In this document: piece by piece, positions 51,073 to 62,560 of the stretch
How the letters are laid out: every line of letters starts with the position of its first letter
Position numbering within the stretch: the stretch's first letter is position 1
Assembly: GCF_008728515.1 (NCBI RefSeq)
Contig: NC_044983.1
Location: 130,877,139 to 130,941,138 of the forward strand
DNA: 64,000 nt
From: Papio anubis
Taxonomy: Eukaryota; Chordata; Mammalia; Primates; Cercopithecidae
Direction: 5' to 3'
Position numbers and translations under genes: made by a program
Notes under the pieces: generated by a model
What the model was told of the DNA's origin: nothing
The model's database searches: none
What the model saw: only the letters and a program-made list of their open reading frames with translations

Positions 51073-51161
51073 TTGTACTGTCTGATGTTGTGAAATAGCC
51101 AATCTCCACCAGTCCTGTATACTGTTCAAAGTAATTTTTTTCTATGAACAATCCCTTTTTA

Positions 51162-51167
51162 AATAAA
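51162..51167 (+). terminator. KHDRBS3: Proximal polyadenylation signal AATAAA
   Basis: AATAAA lies 90 nt after the stop codon. The downstream region is not clearly GT-rich, so use of this site is less certain than the distal one. Confidence 0.45.
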
Positions 51168-51584
51168 TCAAAATGCTTAAAATCTGAATGGATGGAACTT
51201 AAAACTACTTTGTTGAAACATCAACCTGGGCAGAAAAAAAAAAAAAAAAAAAGACATGTAAAATTTTGTTATTTCCAGTCTGTATATGAAAAAATAGGTC
51301 ATCAAAAGGAAAAAAAATAACTTTGATTAACTAGTGTTAAACAAAAAATAGGTTTACTAAATATGTTAATCTATTCTTTTAACATAAGCCTCACCTTTCA
51401 TTTTAAAGGTTTCCATAGAATTTAGTTATTTGATCTTTCAGCCATATGCTAGTTTTTTTTTTCTCTTGCCAACATGCGTAAAAAGGGAAGCCAATTACAA
51501 GTGCTAATAATGTGGTATTCTTTTGTAACTCAAGTCTTGAAATGTTCTGTAGTGTTAAGCAAAGTCTCCTCTTGCTTGATACTA

Positions 51585-51590
51585 AATAAA
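51585..51590 (+). terminator. KHDRBS3: Distal polyadenylation signal AATAAA with GT-rich downstream element
   Basis: AATAAA is followed 15-25 nt later by TTTTGTGTGTGTGAG, the arrangement expected for efficient cleavage. This is the likely main 3' end of the gene. Confidence 0.8.
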
Positions 51591-51612
51591 CTTTTGAAAG
51601 AAATTTTGTGTG

Positions 51613-52531
51613 TGTGAGCTAACAATTTCATGGGTTTTTTTTATTTAAAAAGGCCTTCATAAATAGTTGTAAACAGGGAAAGAATTCATTTAACAATGCT
51701 TGTCATAAAAGGGTCACACTAAACATTGTACAACTTATTTTAAAAATGGTATAAAATTAAATGTACCATTATATACTCACCATAGACTTAAATGCTGTTT
51801 AAAGAGTCCAAATGGTATCGAGCTGCTTGAGTGGCACGTTAAACTACGCAAAACCAAATCTTGTTTAAAAACTGGTTTTAAAATAACTACTGGATTTTCT
51901 GAAAAAGATGTGATCAGTTTTCATCTTGTTGAGCGTTTTTTCACTAGTGCAACTTTGGATTTTTTATGAGAATTTTGGTACCTTAATGAACACCTCGCTC
52001 CATGCTGGAAGCACTAAGCACAAAGCTTTTAAAGACTTTCTGGCTTGACTAATTGAGGTCGCACTCGCCAAGGCTGAGGATGTGTAACCCTTAAACGGTC
52101 TTCATTTTCAAAGGTAAATAAATCAAATAAGATTTTTAATCTCACTTAATTTATCTTAATATAACTAATAAAACCAGGGAGATTACAACTTAGCAAGTTT
52201 CATTATCCATTTTAGAAAAGTTTTAAGATCACCTAAATTCTCATTTTAAAAAGTTTAATTTGTTTTAGTAATCTAAAAAGCCTTAGTTTAGTCAGTTTAA
52301 TTGGGGCCAATTACTCCCTATTAAACAACTGTAAAACCTCATAACTAGTTATTTGTAATACATTATTTGGTTAGTAATTGAGGGCACTTCTTAAAACTGA
52401 CAAATATTTAATAAAGTTATTCTTTAATCATTAAGCTTTTTTAATTGTAGATTATGTAAAATGTTTAATTTTTATTTCTTGGGGGATTTTTTTCTCTTTA
52501 TTTTGAGTAAAAAGGTCTTTTCTTTTGTTAG
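51613..52531 (+). other. AT-rich interval with dense TTAA motifs
   Basis: No recognisable repeat or gene. By hand count there are about 15 TTAA tetramers in 52085-52475, plus many TAAA. UUAA and UAAA are the known binding cores of KHDRBS-family proteins. The interval ends in the polypyrimidine tract of the candidate exon at 52532. If that exon is used, this block is part of an intron running from 49099. Confidence 0.6.
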
Positions 52532-52590
52532 GAAATGTCAGCCATCTTGGAATGTCACAGGAACTGGTTGAACACCTGAAGCAAAAAAAG
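52532..52590 (+). CDS. KHDRBS3: Candidate alternative KHDRBS3 exon
   Basis: A 59-nt segment between a pyrimidine-rich acceptor (CTTTTCTTTTGTTAG) and a near-perfect donor (AAAG/GTAAGT). Joined to the exon ending at 49098, it completes the glycine codon. It then stays open for 19 codons, including NVSHLGMSQELVEHLKQKK, and ends exactly on a codon boundary. The next in-phase acceptor is at 59999. I do not recall a database entry well enough to cite one, so existence as an exon is inference from splice sites, phase and open frame. If used, the product would have a short, possibly helical lysine-ended segment in place of the RHK...GRY tail. Confidence 0.65.
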
Positions 52591-52950
52591 GTAAGTTTGC
52601 CTTTTTGTTCCAATTATCCTGAACTGTGTGGAAGATGAAGACAATTTCACGCTTATCTGAAGTCACATGGAAAATTTCCCCTGCTGATTTCCTAGTACAA
52701 CACCAGTGATTATGTCAGATTAACTCCAAAAGTCAGAAAAGAAGCTTCCTGAATGTAAACAAGTCAGGCCCAGGAAGCTTCATTATAAGTGGCAGAGATT
52801 GGAGGCTCAGGTTCATCCTGGTATTTAAGTATTCAGATTACTTTCTTCAGAAAATATCTAGCAGTCTAGTCAATAGCATGAAAAAAATTTTCCAGATTAT
52901 TCAGTAAAAAGAGCAATTTGCCAAACTTAATATATAGTATCTCAATTTTT

Positions 52951-53150
52951 GTTTTCTATGTGCATGCATAGGCAAAAAAAAAAATTACACAAATATGCTG
53001 GAAATTTTTGACAGTATTTCTCTTAGTCTTGTGGAAGCATGGTTTTCTGTGCTTCGGAATTTTGTCTCTGTTTTACATCCTCTTGGTTTTTTTTCTAAAG
53101 CATCAAAAAATAGTTTTCTATGTGCATGCATAGGCAAAAAAAAAAATTAC
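52951..53150 (+). repeat. Spaced exact 38-bp direct repeat
   Basis: The 38 bases at 52951-52988 and 53113-53150 are identical, including an 11-A run. They start GTTTTCTATGTGCATGCATA. The spacing is 162 bp start to start. Confidence 0.97.
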
Positions 53151-54189
53151 TACTAATAGGCCGTGATCTTCCAGAGAGTCTTACTTTTTCAGTGTTTGTA
53201 TTTGAGCTCTGCCAGTAACTGTGACTTTGGGCAAGTCTCACTTTCTCTATCAGTTCAGTGAAAATGATGCTTATCCCATGCACTTGTTAGAATTAAGATA
53301 ATATCGTCAGAGTGTTTTGTAAGCTGAAAGTGATACAATCATGTAAAGTTTAATTGTCAAAGTTGTATTTACATATTTAATATATATGAAAAATATATGA
53401 CCTTGGTTTTCCTTAATAGCCAAAATTAGCCTGAAATAATTAAATTACTTTTAGAAAGAAAACAATTCTCATCATTTTTGTGGACCAAACTAAGTTTATT
53501 GTATTTTCTTTATGTTTGTCTGTTTGGATTTTTGTTGTTGTTTGTTTTTCTCTTGTACGGAATGGGAATGTGATGTCCACCGCATCTCTGTAGTGTGTGA
53601 TGTTATTGAAGTTTTTCACAACTTTTTTCTGTATTAAATAATTTTTTAAGGAGTTGGCATACAGAATAATAAATCCAGAATTATGGAGAGGTAGAGGGTC
53701 AATCCTCAGGTGCTCTTCAGAGTTAATAGGAAATACTGTACAATTTTATATTTCTTGTCATTTTTTCAAAGCATCCATAACTTTATCAGACTGTAAAAAG
53801 GGATTGTGATCCAGAAAGGTCCAGATCACTATCAGACAGGAACTTTCCTACTTGGCCTTCGAGATCTTCTCTTATCTGGCTGATGCTCCACCAGACCTGA
53901 TTTTTTTCTGTTTCCATGGGAAGACCCTGCTATAGATAAGCCTGTCTTTTCATGTCTCTAAGAGCACATTTCATTGTTCCCGAATTGCTTCCTTCTCACC
54001 TTTGTTTTCGCCCCCGTGGAATTCATTTATTTTCTCATATGCCAGCATCCATGGAACATGAGCTCCATACTGGACACAACAGGGGCACTGGTCATACAAA
54101 GACTGGTAAGGCATGGAACCCTGTATTCAAATACTGCAAAACCAAATGGAGGTGACAGCCCATAACACACAACTTGCTGTCGCCTGTAT

Positions 54190-54720
54190 CTTTGCATGAA
54201 GAAACCATACCCGTCCTTCAGAACTCAGCCCCATGCCCTCTCTTCCATGATGTCCTCACCAGTTAAATCAGGCTGTGATCCCTCCGCCCTCTCTAAAGAG
54301 CATACTTGGTTTATATTTCCTTATTTTAATATTGGTATCATATGACTTACATTGGTTGTAAGTTGCCATAACAGCCAAGCATGTGCTTATCACTTTCTGT
54401 AAATTATTTTATTGAATCCTCACAGCCATAAGAAGGTGTCATCTACATTTTAAAAAAGGAAGAAATTTAAGCTTCAGGAGGTGAATTTCACGCTTATGTT
54501 GTTCATGTACCTTATAACTGGTAGAGCCCCGATTTGAACGATTGACTTTAATCCAGAGTCTTTGATCTTAACTATGTTGTTACAGTGTCATTTTTTATAT
54601 TACAGTGGCTCCTCCTTTAGATTCAAGGCTCTTTGAGAGAAGGAGCCTTTAATTTTTGTTACCTTGTTTCCCAGAGAGTATCTCACACAACGCTGAGCAT
54701 GGTGAATGGTAACTGCCCCT
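54190..54720 (+). repeat. L2 LINE fragment interrupted by a MIR
   Basis: L2-like halves at 54190-54350 (CTTCAGAACTCAGCCCCATG) and 54605-54715 (CAAGGCTCTTTGAGAGAAGG, TATCTCACACAACGCTGAGC) surround a MIR at about 54365-54600. The MIR shows TTATTGAATCCTCACAGCCA and AACTGGTAGAGCCCCGATTT. Confidence 0.6.
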
Positions 54721-55094
54721 TTCTCTCTCTCTTCCCCGCCCCTGCCCCAGATTCCTTCATGGAGTCTTTCACTTGTTTAGGTTCTGAATCTTCTTGTCTC
54801 GGGTATTCCAAGTCAAATCAGTATCAGTATTTACTCAGATATATCTGCTGAACACCTGCTGTGTTGCAGATGGCAGGAGGACAGTGATTAAGGACATCAT
54901 TGTTGTCCTTGCAAGTGCCACACTCTACTGGGGAAACGGACAGAGACAACGTCTGCAGAGCTCTGACAGAGATACACGTGCTTTCTAGGCGCATGGAAGG
55001 GAGATGTGTCACCCTGGCAGGTTGGTCAGAGGTCGCAGAAGGGGCCCGTGGAGATATTAAGACCAGTAGAAGATAACCACACAGGGCAGGTCCT

Positions 55095-55272
55095 CTCGGA
55101 GCATCCATACTTCTGCTCTGCCCTTCACCCGCTTTGTGACCTTGAGTCAGTGACTTAACCTCTCTAAACAGGAGTCTAAACTGCAGGTTCCCCAGACAGT
55201 CGTGATACCTACCTTAGGGTTGCTGTGAAGATTAGAAGCATACCTGGCACAAATAAAGGTGTTCACTCATTG
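55095..55272 (-). repeat. MIR SINE, antisense
   Basis: Antisense MIR phrases: GCTTTGTGACCTTGAGTCAG, TGACTTAACCTCTCTAAACA, CCTTAGGGTTGCTGTGAAGA. A possible antisense L2 terminus precedes it at about 54830-54960. Confidence 0.75.
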
Positions 55273-56229
55273 GTTGCTGTATGTAAATATTTGCCATTAT
55301 AAGAAAACATGATCATTGAGGAAACTTCAGGTATATTAGATCATTAGAGAAAGTAAGAGATGATGCTGGCTGGGTAGGAAAGGGACATGTAATGAAGGGT
55401 CTTGTAGGTTCTGCTAAGAAGCACAAATTCAGTGCAACCATTTTCAAGTGTAGTGTCCTCTTTGCCTTTAAGCTTGACCTACTCCATTCCCTTGGGCAGA
55501 TAGTGCCTCATTTAGTCTGTGTTCCAAAAAGAACTCTACAAACTTCTGTTTCCACTGGTTAGTGATTTTATAGCCAATCCGTGCCTTAAAAAATAGGTGC
55601 TCTCACTTTTTCATCCTCTTGTAACCATCTCTTCACATAGTTATTGGACAGTGTAAGGGTTTAGTAAGTGAATGGCATTGTCAGTGGTGATCAAGATGAT
55701 TCCTGACAGGCAATGTTAGGAACGGTCAGCCCAGACCCAAAAAAACCCACACAATCGTGTGAACAGCACTACAATTTAGATAGTCTAGCTCTCTTGTTTA
55801 ACTCAAAATTAAAGACTCTGGTCACTGTATACAGAGACAGGTTCCAGAATTTAAAAACTAATGATTTGAAGAAAAAATAAAACTGTAGAGTCAAAAGTTA
55901 AATGAAAATATGAGACGTTTTATAGAATATGTGATAAATTTAAGAAATAAAGTGTATTGTTTTCTGCCAAACATTATCTACTGTTTATATTGATATTCAG
56001 TGTTTTGTAGGGATAGAAAGGAAAAAATCCATACTTATTTTAAAAAAACAATCTATTTTATGCCTGATTCTATTTCTGATTGGGAAAGACTGCAGATCAT
56101 TTTTCAGTCTGAATTTCACCCTCCCTTATCGATGGAAAATCCTGTCCGGTTGAAGTTGATTCTGACTGACATTCCTGTTTCAAAATCTCTGTTGTATATT
56201 TCAGTGATTAGCACCCATTGCTGAAATCA

Positions 56230-56780
56230 TTTTTCAGATCTTAATGTGATGAGTCCTTCAGTGACTTTCAGGATAGAACTCAGCCTCCTTGGCTCTGAAC
56301 ATCAAGCCCGGTGTGATTCTGCTGCTGGCCTCCCCAGCCGCCTGGAGCACAGCATGCTCTGACCCCACCCCACTGTGGTCCAGCGCTGATGGATTGAAAA
56401 CCATCTAGAGCTTTTCTATCAGTGCCATTCTCCGCCCGAAGTCACAGTTCCTTACCCCACTCAAATAAATGAACACAAATGAATGAACACAACTCTCACC
56501 CAGCTCTTGGTCTAGCTAGTTGTTGCTGGCCTATCCAGACTTCCCAGTGGAATTGAAGCATCCCCTCACCCTGGAGGCCCTCCCTAGCCCGCCATGTTCG
56601 CAGCTCTTCTGTGGACCCTCGTCTTACTCTATGAATTCTGCAGTACAGTATCCTGAGATTGGCTGTTGACCCTCCTTTCCTCCCACCAGATTGTCAACAT
56701 CTTTAGTGCAGTTACCCTGTCTCACGCCTAGTAAGTGATAAATAAACAAGCCATCGGATGTCTGAGTGAATAAAGTGGAT
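56230..56780 (+). repeat. L2 LINE fragment
   Basis: Sense L2 body and end: AACTCAGCCTCCTTGGCTCT, TGCTGGCCTCCCCAGCCGCC, ACCAGATTGTCAACATCTTT, CCTAGTAAGTGATAAATAAA. Confidence 0.6.
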
Positions 56781-57049
56781 GTGGTAGCTCGGTGGCTGAT
56801 AGTACAGGACGATGTACTAGGTCTTGTTTGGCCTTATTAGATTAAGTTAGTCATCCTTACATTTGAGGAGAACTTACCAGGTTATTAAGTTCTGTCCTGT
56901 GTGTTTATCTCATCTGAAGCACCGCTGGCAGGATTTATGTGTCTGCTACCTAACACAGTTCCTAGTACCTAACAGACAGTCAAAACAAAGAGATAGAATA
57001 AACAAACAGGTACCATTGTGAAGTGTGCGGGGATGGTGGTGTTATCCTG

Positions 57050-57232
57050 AGGCTAGATTTCTGTTCTGCTTGTCGGTGGGTTTTTCTCCCTGACTGCAAG
57101 ACTTGGAAGTTCCTTAAAGATAGAATAACCATGTCTTATTGGACTTGTACTTCTAAATACTAGCACACTGCCTGGCACATAGACATAGTGGGAACTGACA
57201 AGGTGTACGGTGGGGAATGAACGAGTGAACAA
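57050..57232 (+). repeat. L2 LINE 3' end
   Basis: L2 phrases: TTTCTCCCTGACTGCAAGAC, AGCACACTGCCTGGCACATA, GAATGAACGAGTGAAC. Confidence 0.65.
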
Positions 57233-57439
57233 ATGAACCTATAATTCTGGAAACACTAACACTGAGCACTTTTCGGTACAGACAGTCGCTAATACATGTT
57301 CAGTAGAAACTGTACTTCAGATTTTGAATACGTATCTCTTCTGCAGGTAGCCATGGCAGTATGATACTCTTGCAATGCCAGGCACTGGCAGTGAGCCATT
57401 TTGTTTTTCACTTTGAGTACAGCATTCAGAAATTACTTG

Positions 57440-57640
57440 AGATATCAAACTTTATTATAAAATAGGCCTTGTGTTCGATGATTCAGCCCAACCATATGCA
57501 ATGTTTAAGGTAGGCTAAGCTAAGCTATGATGTTTGGTAGGTTAAGTGTATCGTGTACATTTCCAACTTAATGTTTTTGACTTACAACGGGTTTACAGGA
57601 CGTAACCCCATCCTAAGATGAGGAGCATTTGTATTCATTT
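57440..57640. repeat. DNA-transposon terminal fragment
   Basis: The phrases AGGTAGGCTAAGCTAAGCTA, ATGATGTTTGGTAGGTTAAG and CGTAACCCCATCCTAAGATG match a terminus of a primate DNA transposon that I remember by sequence but cannot name with certainty. Confidence 0.5.
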
Positions 57641-58839
57641 GTTTTCTTAGTGGAAGTGTGATGTTTCTCTAATCAGTAGATTGTTTTCAATGATGAATGT
57701 GAAGTTGGAAAACTAAAATATGTCCTTTATTTAGTCGGTAATACATGTGCTTGGTACAAAATATACACACACAGTGGTCTTAATTCCCACCTTTACCCGC
57801 ACACACCCACAGGCAACTCTCTGTAGTGATTTTCCTGTATCTTTCCCGAGATAGTCTGTGCATAAGTAAAGCATTTTTTTAAAATTATCACTATTTTTTA
57901 CATAGAAAACATTATACCATTTTCTCCCCTCGTTTTACTTTGAAGTATGTCTTAGAGCTCATTTTCTGTTATTTTATACTAGAAAGTTACCTTTTTCTTT
58001 GTATTGGCTGAATAATATTTCTATGAAAGAGCCATAATCCAAACAACTACTGACAGAGATATAGTTAGTTTCTAATATTTTGCTCCCATTAAAGGCAATG
58101 CAAGAAGCCATGTCTATAAACATCTGTGGAATGAATTGTTAAAGTAGACTTACTGGGATTTTATAGATGTTTCCCATAGAGATCATGGTGCATCTTAATA
58201 TGCTTTTGTAAAAGAAACCTATCTAAATGCTGTATGTTTGCATTATGATCTACAAGATTAGCTCCTGTGGCCACTCCAGAAACTCATCTGCCCAAAAGTT
58301 GGTTTAAAATGGTCTTCTATACCCAGCATGACGTCTGGCATGTGGCAGGCTGGCTACCTGTGCGATTTAGCAAGGAGATGCAGGGCGTGCTGGGTCCAGT
58401 AAGGACACCTCCTGGACACTGGTCTGCGTCTTACGGGGAGAACTGAAAGTCCTATGACCCTTCCTCAGACTCCTGCTGGTCTCCTCGCATTCCTGGGGCT
58501 TATTTACATCAGCAAGTGTATTGTTAAGGGCTGGCCCATGGTGGGGCAGGCTTTGTGGGACTATGGTAGCCACACCAGGGTAGCAGGAGAGGCCTACAGG
58601 CTCTCTGAGGAAACAGACAGGATCTCCCCTGCACGGGCATTGCCCACCCTCTCCTCTTCTCTGGTTATCCAGATCCTGCCATTTCTTCAAGATCTTTTCT
58701 CTCTCAGCCAGAAGAACCTTCTCTTCTCTCCCCATGAGAACCCTGGCTGAGGGGACTCGATTGGCAGATGTCTCATTCTGACCTGCTGGTTGACAGTTTG
58801 GAGCTGTGTAAATGTCCTTCATCCCTGGTATGCTCCTTG

Positions 58840-58932
58840 AGGGTCACAGGTGTGTCTGTCAAATTTCATAAACCTTAAAGCATTCAGCACAAGCCATTCA
58901 AGAAATATTTATTGGTTGATGAAAGCAGTGCC
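58840..58932. repeat. Possible L2 3' terminus
   Basis: CTCCTTGAGGGTCACAGGTG and AAGAAATATTTATTGGTTGA suggest the last part of an L2. Short and uncertain. Confidence 0.4.
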
Positions 58933-59998
58933 CTCATCAGTAGATTTCCTGTATTCAATGTGTAACTAAAAGATTCGCCTTTCAATCACAGTTTGCATCT
59001 GATCGATCCTGCCAGTGCTGATGCTTTATGCAGGTGACACTGAGATGCCCACTGTGTCCCTGGCGCTCTGCAGTAATAAAAGGCTAGAGAAGGGCAGAGA
59101 TGGTGCAGAGGAGAAAGAGATGAACTTGCTCCGAGGACAAAGGAAGAAATAAAATCTGGAGTTTTGAAAGTCGAAATCTTGCAAGCCAGGAAGGGAGGAG
59201 AAAATGTTAAGACATAATAAGCTAATACAGGTGGGAGAGGAGGGTGTCAACCAAGACATGAAATGGCATCATTTGTTTTGGGAACATATAAGCAGCTGCT
59301 GGAATATAACGTGCTGGGAGAGAAATGAAAGAGATGCCTCTGGAGACATAGGAGGGGGCTGGGTCCTGTGGAGCCATCAGCGGTGTCCTGAGTTGTTTTC
59401 AGCACACTTTGTGGTATTGAACAGTTACCTAGGGCCTGGGACGTGTGACAGAGCCATGAGAAGTCAACATCACCACAGTGGCCATTTCTCCACTGCGATT
59501 GGGTGTTTTGTTTGTTTGTTTGTTTTTCTGATCACCAGCCAGTTTTTTAAATATCAGTTTTGTTTCGTATAGCACATCAAAAAAGGTTCTTTGGGGTTAG
59601 GTAATAAAATTTAAAATATATCTGAAAGTTCGGTCTCTTATCAGGTGACAAGAATGCAAGGACTCTGCCAGGGTGGACCCCTAGGAACTTATAGGTTAAT
59701 ATTTGAGGTTTTATGTAAAACAAGGCGTTACCATTCTGAAATCACTCCATAAATACCATAATGGATAGTAGTGTAATCATCATTAAACCAGTTAATCATT
59801 CATCTGTCTTTACTTAACACAAATATTTTATGTCCTTAATGTTAATGATTCTGTTTTGCTTTGTTTTCCATAAACATCCTTATTTCTATTAAGTGTCTAC
59901 TTGCCTGTGTCCTCTAAACGCTGCCATTCCCAAAAGAGCATATGGTTATTATTAATTTCTTGATATATACAAATATATTTCATTTTCCTCTCTTTCAG

Positions 59999-60028
59999 GA
60001 ACTTTCCTTCTATTTATGGACTGCTTAA
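59999..60028 (+). CDS. KHDRBS3: Candidate alternative KHDRBS3 last coding segment
   Basis: Preceded by a strong acceptor (CATTTTCCTCTCTTTCAG). In the phase left by the 52532-52590 segment it reads ELSFYLWTA and then TAA at 60026-60028. AATAAA signals follow at 60254 and 60437, as a terminal exon needs. With the preceding segment it would give a 345-residue isoform whose last 29 residues replace the usual 30. Evidence is splice-site quality and frame only; alone this segment is too short to judge. Confidence 0.55.
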   Translation, partial: ELSFYLWTA

Positions 60029-60253
60029 GAATAGTCAACTCACCAACGTGCCTAGTCAGTAAATGAATCCACTTGGGAACTTGAAAAACATCTTAATTAA
60101 TTTTTTGTTTGCATAATTTTGTGTTCTGTGACTTGTTTTTATTATATGGTATGCTTTTAATTTGGAGAACCTACTTTTTTGAAAAAAGGAAAGAAAATCT
60201 ATCTTATTTTGTTGTCTCCCAATAACAAAAAGAGAGTGATTTGTATAGTAGTT

Positions 60254-60259
60254 AATAAA
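60254..60259 (+). terminator. Polyadenylation signal AATAAA (alternative 3' end, proximal)
   Basis: AATAAA 226 nt after the alternative stop, followed by a T/C-rich stretch (AATCTCTTCTACTTT). Confidence 0.45.
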
Positions 60260-60436
60260 GGCTGCCTATTGAAATCTCTTCTACTTTAAACCTAGAAGAA
60301 CAAAGTCTTGTTATTTCAGCACAGCTCTAAATTGTGTACACTTGAAAACCGTGTACAGCTGCAACTCACTGCAAGAAGTCAAGATTCTACACATATTCCA
60401 CATTTGAAAATGATTTATCCATCTCAGTTATGGACC

Positions 60437-60442
60437 AATAAA
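60437..60442 (+). terminator. Polyadenylation signal AATAAA (alternative 3' end, distal)
   Basis: AATAAA followed about 30 nt later by GTATTCTGTC. A second possible end for the alternative transcript. Confidence 0.4.
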
Positions 60443-60465
60443 TATGAAAGCATTATGCAAAAAGT

Positions 60466-61335
60466 ATTCTGTCACATAAAAGGTTAATTATAAAGGCTTC
60501 TGCAGGAAGCAGAGTGGCACGGTCAGAATAGAAACGTGATTTTCATGCCTCAGTGTAATTTGTTATGGAACACAAAGGTCATAATCCCTGTGGACAGTAT
60601 TATTCTGTTCATTCTCTTTTCATCATTTACTAGTGCATTGTGATTTTAATTCAATACGCCCTGGGAGGATGTGTTTTATTTCTTCTGTTAGAAGCTCGCA
60701 CAACATGTTCCCTGGACTTGGAATTTCAAGAACTGTCTTGCACATTGTTAAACTGTCGCTTTCTTGCCTCAAAGACACATTTTTTTGAGGCATTCACTTT
60801 TTACAGCATGCCATGTTTGGAGCATTATGTTAATCACAGAATGACTTCAAATAGCTTAGCTTTTTCTTATCCTCATATGCATCCTAAAACATAATTCTTT
60901 TGTACCTTTTAGATGTGTCCAGTACACATTTCCCCATCTCAGAAACGCATGGAATACAAGCCCGTGTGTTCGAGCAGTGGCTCTCTGCAGCGAGTGGGCA
61001 TGCGAGAGGGAAGGGTGTGTGTCTATCATGAGGGCGAGCTCAGGGGGGCTACAGACAGCGGGGGAGCAGCTTCGGGCACCCTTTGGTTCAGAGTTAATTT
61101 TAAACAAGTAAGAACTTTAGAACATAAGCCAGACTACGGTAAACAGAAAAGAATTTGAACCTTCTTTTTGCTTGCATCCTTTTTACCTGCTGAATCCCTA
61201 ATACAAATCACAAATCTACCAGTAAAATCCCATGGATTCAAACCTTCTGGCTTACCTTCTATCTGTCCCCTTCTCCTTGATCCCATTCCTACAACCTTAA
61301 TTTTGGCTTATTTTACTGCCTACATTGTTTAATTC
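60466..61335. other. Non-coding interval, no repeat recognised
   Basis: Mostly AT-rich. A patch at about 60940-61075 is more GC- and CpG-rich than its surroundings, but it is too small for a CpG island and has no exon signals that I trust. Frames of 81-84 codons on both strands overlap here and have no recognisable domain. Confidence 0.5.
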
Positions 61336-61339
61336 ATTA

Positions 61340-62560
61340 AGCACATTATTGAGAACTTAACTGCTGGGTACTGTCTTACATACTAGAGAGAGAGCAGAGA
61401 AAAAAAAACAGAGGGGGTCTTACCCTGGAGAAGTTTAGATCCCCATGGGAGGGACAGGCCACACACCACGAGAATATCAGGTGCTGATGGAGCCATGGAG
61501 AAAATTAGACCGTGGTAACAGGAAGAGGGGCTAGACTTTAGTTTGAGTAGGCAAGGTAAACATTTTAGCAGGGACCATAAAAAGTAAAGAACTAAGCTCC
61601 ATCAAGAGACTAGCAAGTGCAGAGGTCCTGAGGTGGGAGCGTGCTTGGGCACTTGAGGACCAGCAGCAAGAATGCCAGAGGAGAAGTAATGGAGTGAGCA
61701 AGGGACAAAGAATTAAATTAGATCAGTGGGCTGGTTGGAGGCCAGAGAATAAAGAAAGGGCCAATGTTGAGCTTTAATGGGAGCTGTTGGGCAGATGGGA
61801 GGAGGAATTGACAAGCACAGGACTAGTGTGATCCAATGTGTATTTTAACAGAACCACTCTGGCAATGTCTGAGAATAGGCTATGGGGCAAGGTGGAGAGC
61901 CCATTGAAGGCCACTGCTATGAACATAAGAAGGAATGCTAGCATAGTCCGGGGTGGTAGGGTGTAAGCACTGAGAACTGGCCAGACTTCAAGTGTATTTT
62001 GAAAAAGTAAAGCCAGTAAGATTTAGTGCACAGATTGGTTGTGAGATGGAAAATAAGTTGGATGATCCAAAGATTTGGGTCCAGAGGCGCTGGAAAACTA
62101 GAATTGCCTCTTTCTGAGATGGGGAGATTTTAGGGGGACAAGGTGATTATGTTGAGTTTTGAGATGCAGATCTGGAGGTGGGAGAGATCTCAGCTGGAGA
62201 TAGCAATTTAAGAGCCATCAAAATGTAGATGTCATTTAAAGCTGTAGTTTGAGTGGCGATCAGAGAACAGACCCATGGAATGTCCATCACTTATAAGTCA
62301 GTGAGATGAAGAGGAACCAGAAAAGGAGACCAAGAAGGAGCTTCCGTGAAGGAAGAAGAGAACTTAATGCCCTGGAAGACAGCGGAAGAAAGGATTTCAG
62401 GCAAAAGGATGCGATCCTTTGCTGCAGATAGATAGGTCAACAGAAATGAAGAGTGAAGATTGGACACACACAGTAATAACAGAAAAGTCATCGGTAGTCT
62501 TGATTTACTTCATAGAGCGAAGGCTTGGAACAGATTCAAGAAGAATGGGAGGAGAGGAAT
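61340..62560 (-). repeat. L2 LINE, antisense, long copy
   Basis: A purine-rich block reading as antisense L2: GCAGAGGTCCTGAGGTGGGA, ATTTTAACAGAACCACTCTG, GATTATGTTGAGTTTTGAGA and ATCTCAGCTGGAGATAGCAA. It is 1.2 kb, degraded, and encodes nothing intact. Confidence 0.7.

Larger units (their letters stand above)
51073..51612 (+). other. KHDRBS3: KHDRBS3 3' untranslated region (usual last exon)
   Basis: Follows the TGA. It contains a proximal AATAAA at 51162-51167, an A-only run near 51235-51252 and a distal AATAAA at 51585-51590. The precise cleavage site cannot be read from sequence; it is placed near 51605-51612 because a GT-rich element begins right after the distal signal. Confidence 0.8.
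52591..59998 (+). other. Interval between the two candidate alternative exons (putative intron, 7.4 kb)
   Basis: If the alternative exons are real this is an intron; otherwise it is intergenic. It contains L2, MIR and DNA-transposon relics listed separately, and no Alu. Unassigned stretches (52600-54185, 55275-56225, 57645-58835, 58935-59990) show no gene. The 151-codon minus frame at 58367-58822 has no recognisable domain. Confidence 0.6.
60029..60465 (+). other. KHDRBS3: Candidate alternative 3' UTR
   Basis: AT-rich, repeat-free sequence between the alternative stop and the second AATAAA, about 430 nt. The cleavage position is a guess from the signal at 60437. Confidence 0.45.

Noticed and set aside
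58367..58822. 151-codon minus-strand frame with a charged stretch resembling a coiled coil
   Set aside because: GC-richer segment with few stops by chance; a 98-codon frame exists on the other strand. No family recognised and no promoter or splice evidence. It could be a decayed L2 region.
60940..61075. CpG-richer patch as a possible promoter or CpG island
   Set aside because: Only about 130 bp, no accompanying exon or TATA-like arrangement, and CpG count modest.
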